DNA of 64,000 nt from Diploptera punctata (GCA_030220185.1 JASPKZ010003844.1:815001-879000), one strand, 5' to 3'. Numbered from the stretch's first letter, positions 20,149 to 30,942 are shown. Numbers and translations: made by a program. Notes: generated by a model not told the origin, from the sequence alone.

Positions 20149-22399
20149 TAAGTATTCGAACCTATCGTATAAGTATTCGAACCTATCGTATAAGTATTCG
20201 AACCTATCGTATAAGTATTCGAACCTATCGTATAAGTATTCGAACCTATCGTATAAGTATTCGAACCTATCGTATAAGTATTCGAACCTATCGTATAAGT
20301 ATTCGAACCTATCGTATAAGTATTCGAACCTATCGTATAAGTATTCGAACCTATCGTATAAGTATTCGAACCTATCGTATAAGTATTCGAACCTATCGTA
20401 TAAGTATTCGAACCTATCGTATAAGTATTCGAACCTATCGTATAAGTATTCGAACCTATCGTATAAGTATTCGAACCTATCGTATAAGTATTCGAACCTA
20501 TCGTATAAGTATTCGAACCTATCGTATAAGTATTCGAACCTATCGTATAAGTATTCGAACCTATCGTATAAGTATTCGAACCTATCGTATAAGTATTCGA
20601 ACCTATCGTATAAGTATTCGAACCTATCGTATAAGTATTCGAACCTATCGTATAAGTATTCGAACCTATCGTATAAGTATTCGAACCTATCGTATAAGTA
20701 TTCGAACCTATCGTATAAGTATTCGAACCTATCGTATAAGTATTCGAACCTATCGTATAAGTATTCGAACCTATCGTATAAGTATTCGAACCTATCGTAT
20801 AAGTATTCGAACCTATCGTATAAGTATTCGAACCTATCGTATAAGTATTCGAACCTATCGTATAAGTATTCGAACCTATCGTATAAGTATTCGAACCTAT
20901 CGTATAAGTATTCGAACCTATCGTATAAGTATTCGAACCTATCGTATAAGTATTCGAACCTATCGTATAAGTATTCGAACCTATCGTATAAGTATTCGAA
21001 CCTATCGTATAAGTATTCGAACCTATCGTATAAGTATTCGAACCTATCGTATAAGTATTCGAACCTATCGTATAAGTATTCGAACCTATCGTATAAGTAT
21101 TCGAACCTATCGTATAAGTATTCGAACCTATCGTATAAGTATTCGAACCTATCGTATAAGTATTCGAACCTATCGTATAAGTATTCGAACCTATCGTATA
21201 AGTATTCGAACCTATCGTATAAGTATTCGAACCTATCGTATAAGTATTCGAACCTATCGTATAAGTATTCGAACCTATCGTATAAGTATTCGAACCTATC
21301 GTATAAGTATTCGAACCTATCGTATAAGTATTCGAACCTATCGTATAAGTATTCGAACCTATCGTATAAGTATTCGAACCTATCGTATAAGTATTCGAAC
21401 CTATCGTATAAGTATTCGAACCTATCGTATAAGTATTCGAACCTATCGTATAAGTATTCGAACCTATCGTATAAGTATTCGAACCTATCGTATAAGTATT
21501 CGAACCTATCGTATAAGTATTCGAACCTATCGTATAAGTATTCGAACCTATCGTATAAGTATTCGAACCTATCGTATAAGTATTCGAACCTATCGTATAA
21601 GTATTCGAACCTATCGTATAAGTATTCGAACCTATCGTATAAGTATTCGAACCTATCGTATAAGTATTCGAACCTATCGTATAAGTATTCGAACCTATCG
21701 TATAAGTATTCGAACCTATCGTATAAGTATTCGAACCTATCGTATAAGTATTCGAACCTATCGTATAAGTATTCGAACCTATCGTATAAGTATTCGAACC
21801 TATCGTATAAGTATTCGAACCTATCGTATAAGTATTCGAACCTATCGTATAAGTATTCGAACCTATCGTATAAGTATTCGAACCTATCGTATAAGTATTC
21901 GAACCTATCGTATAAGTATTCGAACCTATCGTATAAGTATTCGAACCTATCGTATAAGTATTCGAACCTATCGTATAAGTATTCGAACCTATCGTATAAG
22001 TATTCGAACCTATCGTATAAGTATTCGAACCTATCGTATAAGTATTCGAACCTATCGTATAAGTATTCGAACCTATCGTATAAGTATTCGAACCTATCGT
22101 ATAAGTATTCGAACCTATCGTATAAGTATTCGAACCTATCGTATAAGTATTCGAACCTATCGTATAAGTATTCGAACCTATCGTATAAGTATTCGAACCT
22201 ATCGTATAAGTATTCGAACCTATCGTATAAGTATTCGAACCTATCGTATAAGTATTCGAACCTATCGTATAAGTATTCGAACCTATCGTATAAGTATTCG
22301 AACCTATCGTATAAGTATTCGAACCTATCGTATAAGTATTCGAACCTATCGTATAAGTATTCGAACCTATCGTATAAGTATTCGAACCTATCGTATAAG
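20149..22399. repeat. Perfect 21-bp minisatellite, 107 units
   Basis: Unit is TATAAGTATTCG plus AACCTATCG. 107 complete units in register, no substitution or indel that I can see, ending in a partial unit TATAAGGG. Because 21 is a multiple of 3, four of six frames stay open: YKYSNLS and ISIRTYR forwards, DRFEYLY and IGSNTYT backwards. The long ORFs at 20132-22405 and 20146-22431 are therefore automatic products of the repeat, not evidence for a protein. Each unit contains the palindrome TTCGAA and, on the minus strand, GGTTCGAATAC, which resembles a Pol III B box. Lies between a SINE-E and an RTE-2b insertion. Confidence 0.97.
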
Positions 22400-22474
22400 G
22401 GATGAGAATGAAGAACGATCAATATTTTCAATGAGGTTTTGATAATTTATATTGTTCTCATACTATTGCCTGGT

Positions 22475-22889
22475 TTGAAAAATAAAGCCAGGAAAGACTC
22501 TACAATGAAATTATACAAGACAATGGCAGTGCCTATTATTACTTATGGATCTAAAACATGGACAGTGACAACACAACAATCTGCCAGAATACAATCTGCT
22601 GAAATGAGATTCATCATATCAATAGCAGGATATCAAAGAACAGACAAAAAACATAACACAGAAATAAGACAACTAAAAGTAGAAGAATTAAACACAACAA
22701 TAGAGAAATACAGAACAAACTGGAAATAACACTTGGCAAGGATGACTGAGAATAGAATACCAAAAGCAGTATACAGCTATTCACCACGAGGAAGAAGAAG
22801 TTTGGGAAGACCAAAGAAAAGATGGAAAGAGCAGCAATATGGAGCCGGAACAGGCTAGTAAATAAGCCTAAACTGTGAAGAAGAAGAAG
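22475..22889 (+). mobile_element. RTE-2b 5'-truncated fragment with 13-bp target duplication
   Basis: Encodes an RTE C-terminal region (MKLYKTMAVPIITYGSKTW; SAEMRFIISIAGYQRTDKK), then out of frame the GRPKKRWKEQ motif, ending CAGGCTAGTAAATAAGCC and GAA repeats. Flanked by ACTATTGCCTGGT at 22462-22474 and 22890-22902. Same subfamily as 43897-44277. Confidence 0.9.
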
Positions 22890-23094
22890 ACTATTGCCTG
22901 GTAATTAAGTCTAGGAGTTTAAGTGGGTGAGAGTACGAGTAATTTCATTTTTTTATTGGGAATTTCATTTTTTTTATTGGGAAACCCTTGGGAATAGATC
23001 ATTAGGGAGCCCTAGGTGTATGCTAAAGGTTTATAATTGGATGGATCTTACGGAAACACTCTTACATAGAGAAATCTGTTGAAACTCATATATA

Positions 23095-23735
23095 TATCAA
23101 CTTCACACATCATCGCCAAAATATTTATCACGCCGCTTCATCAGACTATCCGACACACATAATCTTGACACTCGATCCCATCAGCATATTGTCCTTTATA
23201 TCCCTCCTCATCACACTGTATATTATTCATTATCTTTTACGGTCTCACTTACCAAAACATGGAATTCCCTTCCGCCCTATGTCAGAGACTGTCAAACTAT
23301 AACATCCTTCAAAAACAAACTATAGAATTATTTAATAACAAACTAACTTATACACCTCACTGATAGTATTCTTTTAACAATTAATAAATTTAATTATTTA
23401 TGTAAATAATATTAAGATTAACAAATATTTTGTTTTGTTTTAAATATTGTATAATCGTAAAATTAGTTTTCTATATGTCATTATTTAATATGTCTTGTAC
23501 ATATTTTATTATTAATTTTAGTCTTAATTTTAACTAACATTAACTGGTTGCATTATAGATCGTAATATAATAGATATTATCTTTTTGATCAAATTTTGAT
23601 TTAGTATCTAATATTAGAGTTAATTGAGATTGTTATATTCTGATGTAATATATGTTTGTCCTGGTGAGTGGAAGAGAAGGCCAAATGGCCTTAACTCCAC
23701 CAGGCTAAATAAATCTAAATCTAAATCTATATTAA
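23095..23735 (+). mobile_element. LINE-L 3' fragment
   Basis: Starts within the C-terminal coding region (similar to 61010-61230: LPPYVRDCQT homologue TTCCGCCCTATGTCAGAGAC) and runs through the 3' UTR to AAGGCC-AAAT-GGCCTT, AACTCCACCAGGCTAAATAA and AAATCT repeats. The stop codon region is a little earlier than in 60179-61270. Confidence 0.88.
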
Positions 23736-24160
23736 AAGAGAGGTTTCAAATAGCAAATGTGTAAATTAAAAATTAATACCTGGTTTTAATAAAAGATATT
23801 TAGAGGTTGGTGTGGGAACAAATAGATGGGTAAAAGGAAATAAATAAAATTTTACGTTTATGGTGAAGAGCGATTACAATTTTATACATAGTACAATTTT
23901 CGCTGAAAAAATATTTAATATGAACTTTCTCTATTGGTTTTCTTCTCTTTTAAACCACATAAATTACATCACACAGATCACGCAGGTGTTAGTTAATAGC
24001 TCATGTTATCTCAGTTATTGATTGCCTCCCTTTATCCTGAAGTCTTCATATGCAAGGATTAAAACATAATTTATGGAACTTGATACTTTAACAGAGATTG
24101 GTGGATTGTTTTATTGTAAACAATGTCAAGAGTTTGCAATATTTAATTTTAATAGACCTG
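23736..24160. other. Unique AT-rich DNA
   Basis: Nothing recognised. Confidence 0.55.
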
Positions 24161-24172
24161 AATATACAAAAT

Positions 24173-24505
24173 GTCCCGCGCCGTAGCCGAGTGGTTAAGG
24201 CAAGAATCCTTGGCGCATGGGACTTGCACTGGTTCGAATCCCCATGGGGAAAAAAATCTCATGGACTTTCGGCCTGTATGGGACCGGTGTCCACCCAGCA
24301 TCGTGAGGCGTTTGTGTAGCTACAATAAGTAGCGACTCCAGGTTGAGAAGATCAGCTATAATGGCTGGGGGACCCGACATGTTGACCACATGTCACCCAT
24401 ACGCTGGCTAGATTATCGTCTACCTCTGTGATTAACACATGTGGATATGAGGTCAGCAGCCGGCTGGTAGGCCAAGGGCCTTCTAGGCCTGTCGCGCTTG
24501 GAGTA
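24173..24505 (+). mobile_element. SINE-D, full length
   Basis: Head CGCCGTAGCCGAGTGGTTAA with box B GGTTCGAATCC, typical of a Leu/Ser tRNA origin; body and end as in the other D copies. Preceded by AATATACAAAAT (24161-24172) and followed by the related AATATCAAACT (24506-24516), then a SINE-C. Confidence 0.92.
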
Positions 24506-24516
24506 AATATCAAACT

Positions 24517-24823
24517 GGGGAGACGCCGAAGCTCAGTTGGTTAAGGTAATACGCTTCAAACCTGATGATAGGAGCTTCGAATCCTGGTGGGTTCAGGATT
24601 TTTAGAACTGCCCTAAACCTTCTGGCGACACAATGGTCCTGGAATCTACCCAGTCTCTAACGGAAATGAGTTGTTGTCACTTGTCCTGGGGTAAAGGTGG
24701 CCATCAAGCAGGGCTGATAATCCGGCTGACATCTCGTGTCGATTGTCTAAAGAGGTGGAAGTCTTAACCTTCTACTATCCCTAGGACTTCCTGAGACCTG
24801 TAGTGGGATCACTTTACATTTTA
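24517..24823 (+). mobile_element. SINE-C, full length
   Basis: Best head of the family: GAAGCTCAGTTGGTTAAGG (A box) and GCTTCGAATCCTGG (B box). Body GACACAATGGTCCTGG...GGGCTGATAATCCGGCTGAC. Followed by AATATACAAAAT (24824-24835), the same 12 bp that precede the adjacent SINE-D. Confidence 0.9.
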
Positions 24824-24837
24824 AATATACAAAATCG

Positions 24838-25200
24838 GGGGACTCCGAGGTGCACCATAGCGTAGTTGGTTAGGATAGATAGATGCATGGAAAGCTCTGC
24901 GGCCATCACTTAAGTGTTGGCGGTGAGCGATCCATTTTGGTCCTCCTTAATAGGTAGAACCCCGGGTTCCTGTAAAATACATTAGACCCGGCTTAAATTT
25001 TTTATTCAAATTTGAAGTTAAGTAGCAGAGTGAAGTCGGAAGCGGGCCTTTTGGGGTTTTGTTCCAGCATTTGCTCTTTGGATTGAGGGAAACAGCTTAA
25101 AACCTCAATCGGAATAGTCGATCACGCGGGATCTTGCCAAGTTTGACTTTCGGATGACTCTATATTGGGAGGGCATCCAGGCTTCTATTTATTTAAATAT
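24838..25200 (+). mobile_element. Probable tRNA-derived element, family unknown
   Basis: CATAGCGTAGTTGGTTAGGA resembles an A box and ACCCCGGGTTCCTG a decayed B box; the body (GAAGTCGGAAGCGGGCC; GATCACGCGGGATCTTGCC) occurs once in the window. Another repeat type is possible. Confidence 0.35.
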
Positions 25201-25254
25201 AATGTGCGTACATTTCAGATTATTATAATTATTCATACAATTATGGTAACGTGC

Positions 25255-25507
25255 ATTTTTTTGTTAAGACAATATGCCACAATTCGAACCTCTCTTCTTC
25301 GTTTCCCAAAGGGACAAGATTTTTAAAATGGTGTAAAGTCTTCTGGAGACAGTGGTCCTGGAGTTGACTCAGCTTTTAACCGAAATGAGTACCAGACAGT
25401 GTACATTTGGGGATGTCACGCACGGCTGACAACCCTATTGTTTGGAAAGATGGGACTCTGAGCCTCCTACTACCCTAAAAGCCTCCAAGGTCTACAGTGG
25501 GATCACA
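25255..25507 (+). mobile_element. SINE-C, diverged copy
   Basis: CTTCTGGAGACAGTGGTCCTGG, CCGAAATGAGTACCAGAC and GTCTACAGTGGGATCAC align with the SINE-C body; the head is degenerate. Confidence 0.7.
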
Positions 25508-25519
25508 TTTAAATATGTA

Positions 25520-26202
25520 TTGTATTGTAAGCCCATGCTTTCCCTTTACAGAGATTTAGGCGCTCTCCCCCTACAGGGAAGAATTTGAACCATACTAATT
25601 TAGTCACACTTGTTTTCGTATAGGTGTAATTTGAGTGATCCGTGGTCAGCGTTCCGCCTCATACTGACATCTAGGTAACCAAGGTAGTACTAGGGCGGGA
25701 AAATTCGGTAAATTTTGCTTTCAGGTCTTTTCATTCAGGCTTAAGGATTTTGCTGAAATGAAGATGTTGAGAGCAATAGCAGGATACCAAAGGACCGATA
25801 AAAAGAAAAACGAAGATATAAGAACAGAACTTAATATATTTAATCTCTGTGAAAGAATAAAATATTATCAACATGCTTATCTTCAGCACGTATTACGAAT
25901 TAATGAACAGCGCATACAAAGAAGAATGTATAATTATAAACCAAAAGTGAGAAGAATGTTGGGAAGACCATTGAAGAGATGGAAGAACCAAATTCGACCT
26001 ATAATGAGATCGGAACAGGTCATTGGGCTTAATCCTTGTTGATGATGATGACGCTTAAGGATTTTTTACGAGCCTGAAAATCTTAGGACTTGCTCCTTTG
26101 ATTTTTCCATCCTAAAAAATCAATCGATCCTGGCCGGGTTTGAACCCGCGACCCACGGGACCAGAGGCAAGGAGCATAACCACTAGTCCACCGTTGCCGA
26201 TT
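25520..26202 (-). mobile_element. SINE-E, full length, with nested RTE-2a
   Basis: 3' end at left (TGTAAGCCCATGC), body, and a complete tRNA-like head at right: in element orientation GGTGGACTAGTGGTTATGC (A box) and GGGTTCAAACCC (B box). Flanked by TTTAAATATGTA at 25508-25519 and 26203-26214. Interrupted at 25752-26052 by an RTE-2 insertion. Serves as the reference for the family. Confidence 0.9.
25752..26052 (+). mobile_element. RTE-2a fragment nested in SINE-E, 13-bp target duplication
   Basis: Encodes AIAGYQRTDKKKNEDIRTEL, HVLRINEQRIQRRM and GRPLKRWKNQIRP, the extreme C-terminus of an RTE protein, in one frame from 25758 to 26042. Ends TTGGGCTTAATCC and TGATGATGATGA. Flanked by GCTTAAGGATTTT at 25739-25751 and 26053-26065, both SINE-E sequence. 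Confidence 0.93.
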
Positions 26203-26214
26203 TTTAAATATGTA

Positions 26215-26716
26215 CAATTGTAAATCAAACGTATAGTCAGAGTATTGGTTTATTGTGTCGAACTTCATATTCCCCCATTGAAAATTAAATTTATAACGAA
26301 ATTTGCATGAATAAAAATTATGTTTATAGATAATATAATGGCGGTCATTTATTCGCGAGTTTACATTCGACCTGTATAGAGTAGATATATACAATCACGA
26401 ATAATTATCTTCGTTTGAATACATTGTATAGTCATATTAATAATTTACCAATATGTAAAATTATTTATTGCTTCATAATTTATATTCATGTTGTGTGTTA
26501 AAAACTCGTGTACGTACATTTACAATTTTCAATGGAATTATAGGCCGATTTAATAATATTATTCATAAATCCAATATGAATATAAAGTCTGTGATATTCA
26601 ATGAATCTTTATGGTCTTTATACAAACAAACGTACTAATGAACTCTCTGGGAGGACTGAAAATAAAACAAAGTTATAACGTGAAAATTGCTGATATTTCG
26701 ATACATTTTTAAAATA
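26215..26716. other. Unique AT-rich DNA
   Basis: Nothing recognised. Confidence 0.55.
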
Positions 26717-27165
26717 ACCAGCCTCATGGGCTCGTGGTCAGCGTTTCTAACCACTCTTCATGAGATCCCGGGTTCGATTCCCTGTCAAGCCATAGGAATT
26801 TTTCCTAAAGGGAATTATTCCTGTGGTTGCCCATGGTCTGGAATTTAGGCTAAGTTTAGGTTAAGATCTCTCCTGTCGCTTCATTAACATACGAGTTTCC
26901 AATATAAAACCGGACACGCCTCACGGGGTTTCACCCGTCAGGCTGCGCTCTCTCCTCGTCCGCATTTCACTCTGCCAGCCGCAGAGTGTCCGGTTTTATA
27001 CTGGAAACCCTATATATCACCCATTATATCATCGGGGTAACGTAACTCCGCCTTCGAGGCGCCCCAACTTCAGAAGTGGGTTACAATTAGACCAATGCCA
27101 TGGGGAAAAAACAGAAATGTCATAAAAGACAACCTGTTGGCATTAGACGGAAAAAAATTAAAATA
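26717..27165 (+). mobile_element. SINE-F interrupted by a MITE
   Basis: tRNA-like head (CCTCATGGGCTCGTGGTCAG; GGGTTCGATTCCCTG), then TTTTTCCTAAAGGGAATTAT and CTGTGGTTGCCCATGG; the 3' half resumes after the MITE with ATATCATCGGGGTAACGTAA and CAATGCCATGGGG. Second copy at 32893-33560. Confidence 0.85.
26893..27016. mobile_element. 120-bp MITE, copy 1 (inside SINE-F)
   Basis: 21-bp terminal inverted repeats with one mismatch (TTCCARTATAAAACCGGACAC) around a GC-rich core CACGGGGTTTCACCCGTCAG. Positions 26897-27016 are identical to 54004-54123. Confidence 0.88.
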
Positions 27166-27810
27166 TAAATACAAGAAAAAATGGCATAGCCAAAATAATT
27201 TTTTCGACAATATATCTTCATTTTTACTATATTTTTTATATACAAAATCGTTTGGATTTTCTCTAAAGAATTTTAACTTAAATGAATATTATTTAGTAAG
27301 TATACTGTATTTCATATTATTTTACGTGGAACTAAATCTCTTGCTTCAGTATCCGAGAGTGAAGTAAATTCTATAGCACGACAGGACGAGACATCTCTTA
27401 GTCTATCACCCGGATGCCATTCCCATGTTCACATGTGTTGTTCAAGCCATATTAAAGCTTTGTTTAAATAAGTGGTATTTTTTTGTAAAAAAAATATAAA
27501 TTGTAAATTAACTATAAAGAGTGGAAATAGCATGCTCATAAGTATTTATATCAGATTGTCTAGATGAAAAATCATTCTACGCAAACGCTTTTAAATTAAA
27601 ATAATTCTAGTATATAAATCCCCCTTAGATCCTCCAATTATAACGTTATATATGATTAATTATGGAATACATTCATGTAATATTTAGAATATAACTATTT
27701 TAAAAGCTATCCATATACAACTTCTCTGAGATCGTGAATGATCATGTCATGTAGCTAATAGACTGATGAAGACATTTAAAAGTTCTTTATTACGAGGCAC
27801 ATGGTACAAT
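27166..27810. other. AT-rich DNA
   Basis: No feature recognised; a 90-residue open stretch at 27095-27367 is low-complexity Lys/Phe/Leu-rich and unlikely to be coding. Confidence 0.5.
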
Positions 27811-27811
27811 A

Positions 27812-28343
27812 CAGAGTGTATAAAAAAGGATGGCGCAAACTTACATGGTTGAAATTACACGATAATAGACGCAATAATGTCCCAGTAAACATAGGCCCGC
27901 AAACGAGCCATTTGCGAGATAATTACGGATGTATAGTTACAAGTCGCCACTGACGTCGTTGTTTGTAACATCGTACGGTTTACTCCTTGCGCACTTGAAG
28001 CCGTCCTATGCTCTTTGTTTACAAGACTGAACATTGCCGAGAGTTGGAGTTGTAATCAAACCATACACGCAGAACGTACAGGTCGGATACAATACACATA
28101 AGTGAATTGAACTGTGAAATGTGAACTAAATGAGACGAAAAATGAATAGTAGTGTAAATTCAAATTAATTTGTACTAACTAGGACGATGTTTACAATGAA
28201 GTCAGTGGCGGCTTGTAACCATACATTCGTAATTATCTCGCAAACGGCTCGTTTGCGGACCCATGTTTACTGGGACATTGTTGCTTCTATTATCGTGTAC
28301 TTTCAACCATGTAAGTTTGCGCCATCTTTTTTGATACACCCTG
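27812..28343. mobile_element. Mariner-like non-autonomous element with ~165-bp TIRs
   Basis: Terminal inverted repeats 27812-27977 and 28180-28343 start CAGRGTGTATMAAAAAAGRTGGCG and include TTTGCGAGATAATTACG. TA on both sides (27810-27811, 28344-28345). 532 bp, no transposase frame. TA target and CAGGGTGT ends fit the IS630-Tc1-mariner superfamily. Confidence 0.88.
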
Positions 28344-28345
28344 TA

Positions 28346-29016
28346 TATGCAATTATTTATTATTTTTCATATTGACTACCTTAATTCGAAACAATCAATC
28401 CTACAATATTCATGAACGCTATAAAGAGGGGTTAAATCCAATAATGTTCTGATTGTTCTTTTAAAAATTCAAGAAGGTATATTTTATTCTCTTTGTGAAA
28501 TAGAACACATTTACTTCATAACTATTTTGAGATTTACTAAATATTAATTTATTTAGTAACTCGTATGTTATATAATGCTTGTAGAATTGCTATTAAGAGA
28601 TTCTCAGCATGTATACATTTGAGTAAATACATATATAACATCCATAGAATGCCAGAGAACAAAATTGGTTTGTGTGAGTTTTGGAGCCCAAATAATTCGC
28701 CTACCTCTATCGCATTAGTTGTTTCAGATAATCACGATTATCGTTTGACCAGTTTATTGAAACCCGATATCCATCTTCTTGTTGTTGGACTGATGCTACG
28801 CTTTTAAATTAAAATAATTAAATTGTAGACAATCCTAAAACACATCTTTATCTCGCCGCTGAGGTTTAAGCTGCATTTTGACAATCTCTTTGATTTTGGA
28901 TAAAATCATTGCTTCTCAAACCACGAATCCGTCTTTATTTTCCAGTCAAGTTGAATTTACTGGTTGATTTTTTTTTTTTTTTTTGCTGGGAGGAAATTTT
29001 GAATATATTTGAGTCA
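28346..29016. other. AT-rich DNA
   Basis: No feature recognised except a poly(T) run at about 28968-28984. Confidence 0.5.
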
Positions 29017-29051
29017 CATCTTCCTTCAAAAATCACCTAACACATGATTTT

Positions 29052-29058
<7 letters not shown>

Positions 29059-29121
<63 letters not shown>
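29059..29121. repeat. (AAT)n microsatellite
   Basis: AAT triplets forming the 3' tail of the LINE-L copy; tail expansion into a microsatellite is common for this LINE. Confidence 0.95.
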
Positions 29122-29125
<4 letters not shown>

Positions 29126-29312
29126 TATTTATTCTGGCAGAGTTAAGGCCATAAGGCCCTCTCTTCCACTCAACCAGCACAAATACAAATAAATATTCGA
29201 CAAATATAGATATACACTATACTAATTATAAACAGTTAAAGATACAATAAATGTAACAATGTAAATGTCATGTACAAACAACATTTTATAGGGTAATAAC
29301 AATAATGATACG

Positions 29313-29372
<60 letters not shown>

Positions 29373-29402
29373 TAAATATGATACATTATACGGGAAACAC
29401 CA

Positions 29403-29442
<40 letters not shown>

Positions 29443-30432
29443 TACACTGGATAATAATGAAGTCGAGTTTAGAGCAAATATAAATTTAGATTTCTTTTAA
29501 AAGATGCCAATGTCCGGCAGCCCCTTATTTCTTGTGGTAGGGAATTCCAGTTGCGAGAAGTGGAGATGGTATATGACATGGAGTGATGTGATGTCCTATG
29601 TTGCGGTATATTAAGTAAGAGACTATGTTGTGATCTTGTGTTTAAGTTATGGTTTGAGGATAGATACTGGAAACGGGATGATAAATAATTGGGAATCGAG
29701 GTATGTAGGATCTTAAATAGGAGAATTAGAAAGTGCGATTTTCTTCTCTCTTTTAGATGTAGCCATGACAGTTCGTGGAATAATGGAGAAATGTGATCGT
29801 ATTTTCGAACATTAAATATGAATCTGATACACATATTATGGACACGCTGCAGTTTGTCCGACAATCCGTCACTTATGTCAGTTAGTAGAACGTCACAGTA
29901 GTCAAAATGCGGCATCACTAAAGTTTGGATTAAAATTCTTTTAAGAGTTGTAGGAAGAAAATGTTTAAGTCGCTTTAGGGAATTCATTATGGAGAAGATC
30001 CTTTTAGATGTTTGTTTTACTTGCTCATGCCATTTTAAATTAGAATCTAAGTAAAATCCCAAGTTTTTAACGACGTCGGTATAAGGAATTTGTTCATTAT
30101 CTAATAATACAGCCGGCATATTGCCATTGTTTATGAGGTGTAATAGCCTTGGATGTCCGATAATTATTGCTTGCGTTTTGTTTACATTTAGTTTCAGCCC
30201 ATATTGTCTGGACCATAAAGATATATGCCTGAGGTCAGTGTTTACTTTGTCAATATATTCATTAATTTCGTCAGGCCTAAAGTGTGTGTAAATCTGTAGG
30301 TCGTCGGCGTAAAGATGATGCTTGCAGTTTTGTAGTTTCTTGGTCACGTCATTAATATAAATCGATAAGAGAAGAGGAGCGAGGACGCCGCCTTGAGGTA
30401 CCCCTTTCCTCACCAAGCGCCAGGAAGAAATG
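29059..30432 (-). mobile_element. LINE-L copy with exact 42-bp flanking duplication
   Basis: 5'-truncated inside the RT domain. 3' end: TGGTTGAGTGGAAGAGAGGG, hairpin GGCC-TTAT-GGCC, AACTCTGCCAGAATAAATAA and AAT repeats. The 42 bp at 29017-29058 and at 30433-30474 are identical (begin CATCTTCCTTC, end TTTTCATTAAT). Internal (AAT)n at 29317-29370 and (TA)n at 29407-29440 lie in the 3' UTR. Confidence 0.92.
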
Positions 30433-30452
30433 CATCTTCCTTCAAAAATCAC
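29469..30452 (-). CDS. LINE-L reverse transcriptase, C-terminal 320 residues, open
   Basis: 327 codons without a stop. Residues 17-29 are KGVPQGGVLAPLL (RT motif B, normally QGSVLGPLL), then YADDLQIY with the catalytic Asp pair at ~50-51; thumb segments KNLGFYLDSNLKWHEQV, MPHFDYCDVLLTDI and LQRVHNMCIRFIF follow, and the C-terminus WNSLPQEIRG...FKRNLNLYLL matches other CR1/L2-group LINEs. The endonuclease and RT fingers are missing through 5' truncation. The first seven codons, including the ATG, come from the target duplication, so the nominal start is accidental. The S-to-G and G-to-A changes in motif B may impair activity. No function is expected. Confidence 0.88.
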   Translation of the reverse strand: MIFEGRCISSWRLVRKGVPQGGVLAPLLLSIYINDVTKKLQNCKHHLYADDLQIYTHFRPDEINEYIDKVNTDLRHISLWSRQYGLKLNVNKTQAIIIGHPRLLHLINNGNMPAVLLDNEQIPYTDVVKNLGFYLDSNLKWHEQVKQTSKRIFSIMNSLKRLKHFLPTTLKRILIQTLVMPHFDYCDVLLTDISDGLSDKLQRVHNMCIRFIFNVRKYDHISPLFHELSWLHLKERRKSHFLILLFKILHTSIPNYLSSRFQYLSSNHNLNTRSQHSLLLNIPQHRTSHHSMSYTISTSRNWNSLPQEIRGCRTLASFKRNLNLYLL

Positions 30453-30537
30453 CTAACACATGATTTTCATTAATCATATTTATAAGAAAATAGGTGCAAT
30501 GAGCTATGTAGTACGCAGTATATAACTACAAAATTAT

Positions 30538-30942
30538 CGTCATCATCATCATCATCATAGAACATTCATGAATTTAGGCCATTTGTTGACCTGTTTCGGC
30601 CTCAAGAGAAACACCACCCAGAAGTCTTCTGAGTAGACGTCCTGGTCTTCTTCTTCCTGCAGGTTGATATCTTAACATTTATTTGGGTATCCTGTAATCT
30701 TCCATTCGATGAACATATTGCGTCCATTTTGACGTATAATCAGACATTTTGTTTTCTAAAGGTTCCAAGTGTAATTCTTCTAAAATGTCTTCATTTTTTT
30801 GTGATCTAGTAGTGTGTATCCTGCAGTCCTCCGAAGGTATCTCATTTCAGCAGATCTAACTCTCTGTATATCCTTCTGTTTCAACGTGCATACTTCGCTA
30901 TCATACAAAAGAGTTGGAAGAGCCAGTGTTTTATACACTTTA
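30538..30942 (-). mobile_element. RTE-2c fragment with imperfect 13-bp target duplication
   Basis: Minus strand encodes an RTE C-terminal tract (RSAEMRYLRRTAGYTLLDHK; NEDILEELHLEPLENKM) ending in GGCCTAAATTCATGAATG and TGA repeats. Flanks ACTACAAAATTAT (30525-30537) and ACTACATAATCAT (30943-30955) differ at two positions. Confidence 0.82.

Noticed and set aside
20132..22431. Two very long ORFs (757 and 761 codons) as repeat proteins
   Set aside because: A 21-bp tandem repeat without stops in a frame is open indefinitely; four frames are open at once, and there is no start context, promoter or non-repeat domain.
27095..27367. 90-residue ORF
   Set aside because: Low-complexity Lys/Phe/Leu composition in AT-rich DNA, partly overlapping SINE-F; no supporting evidence.
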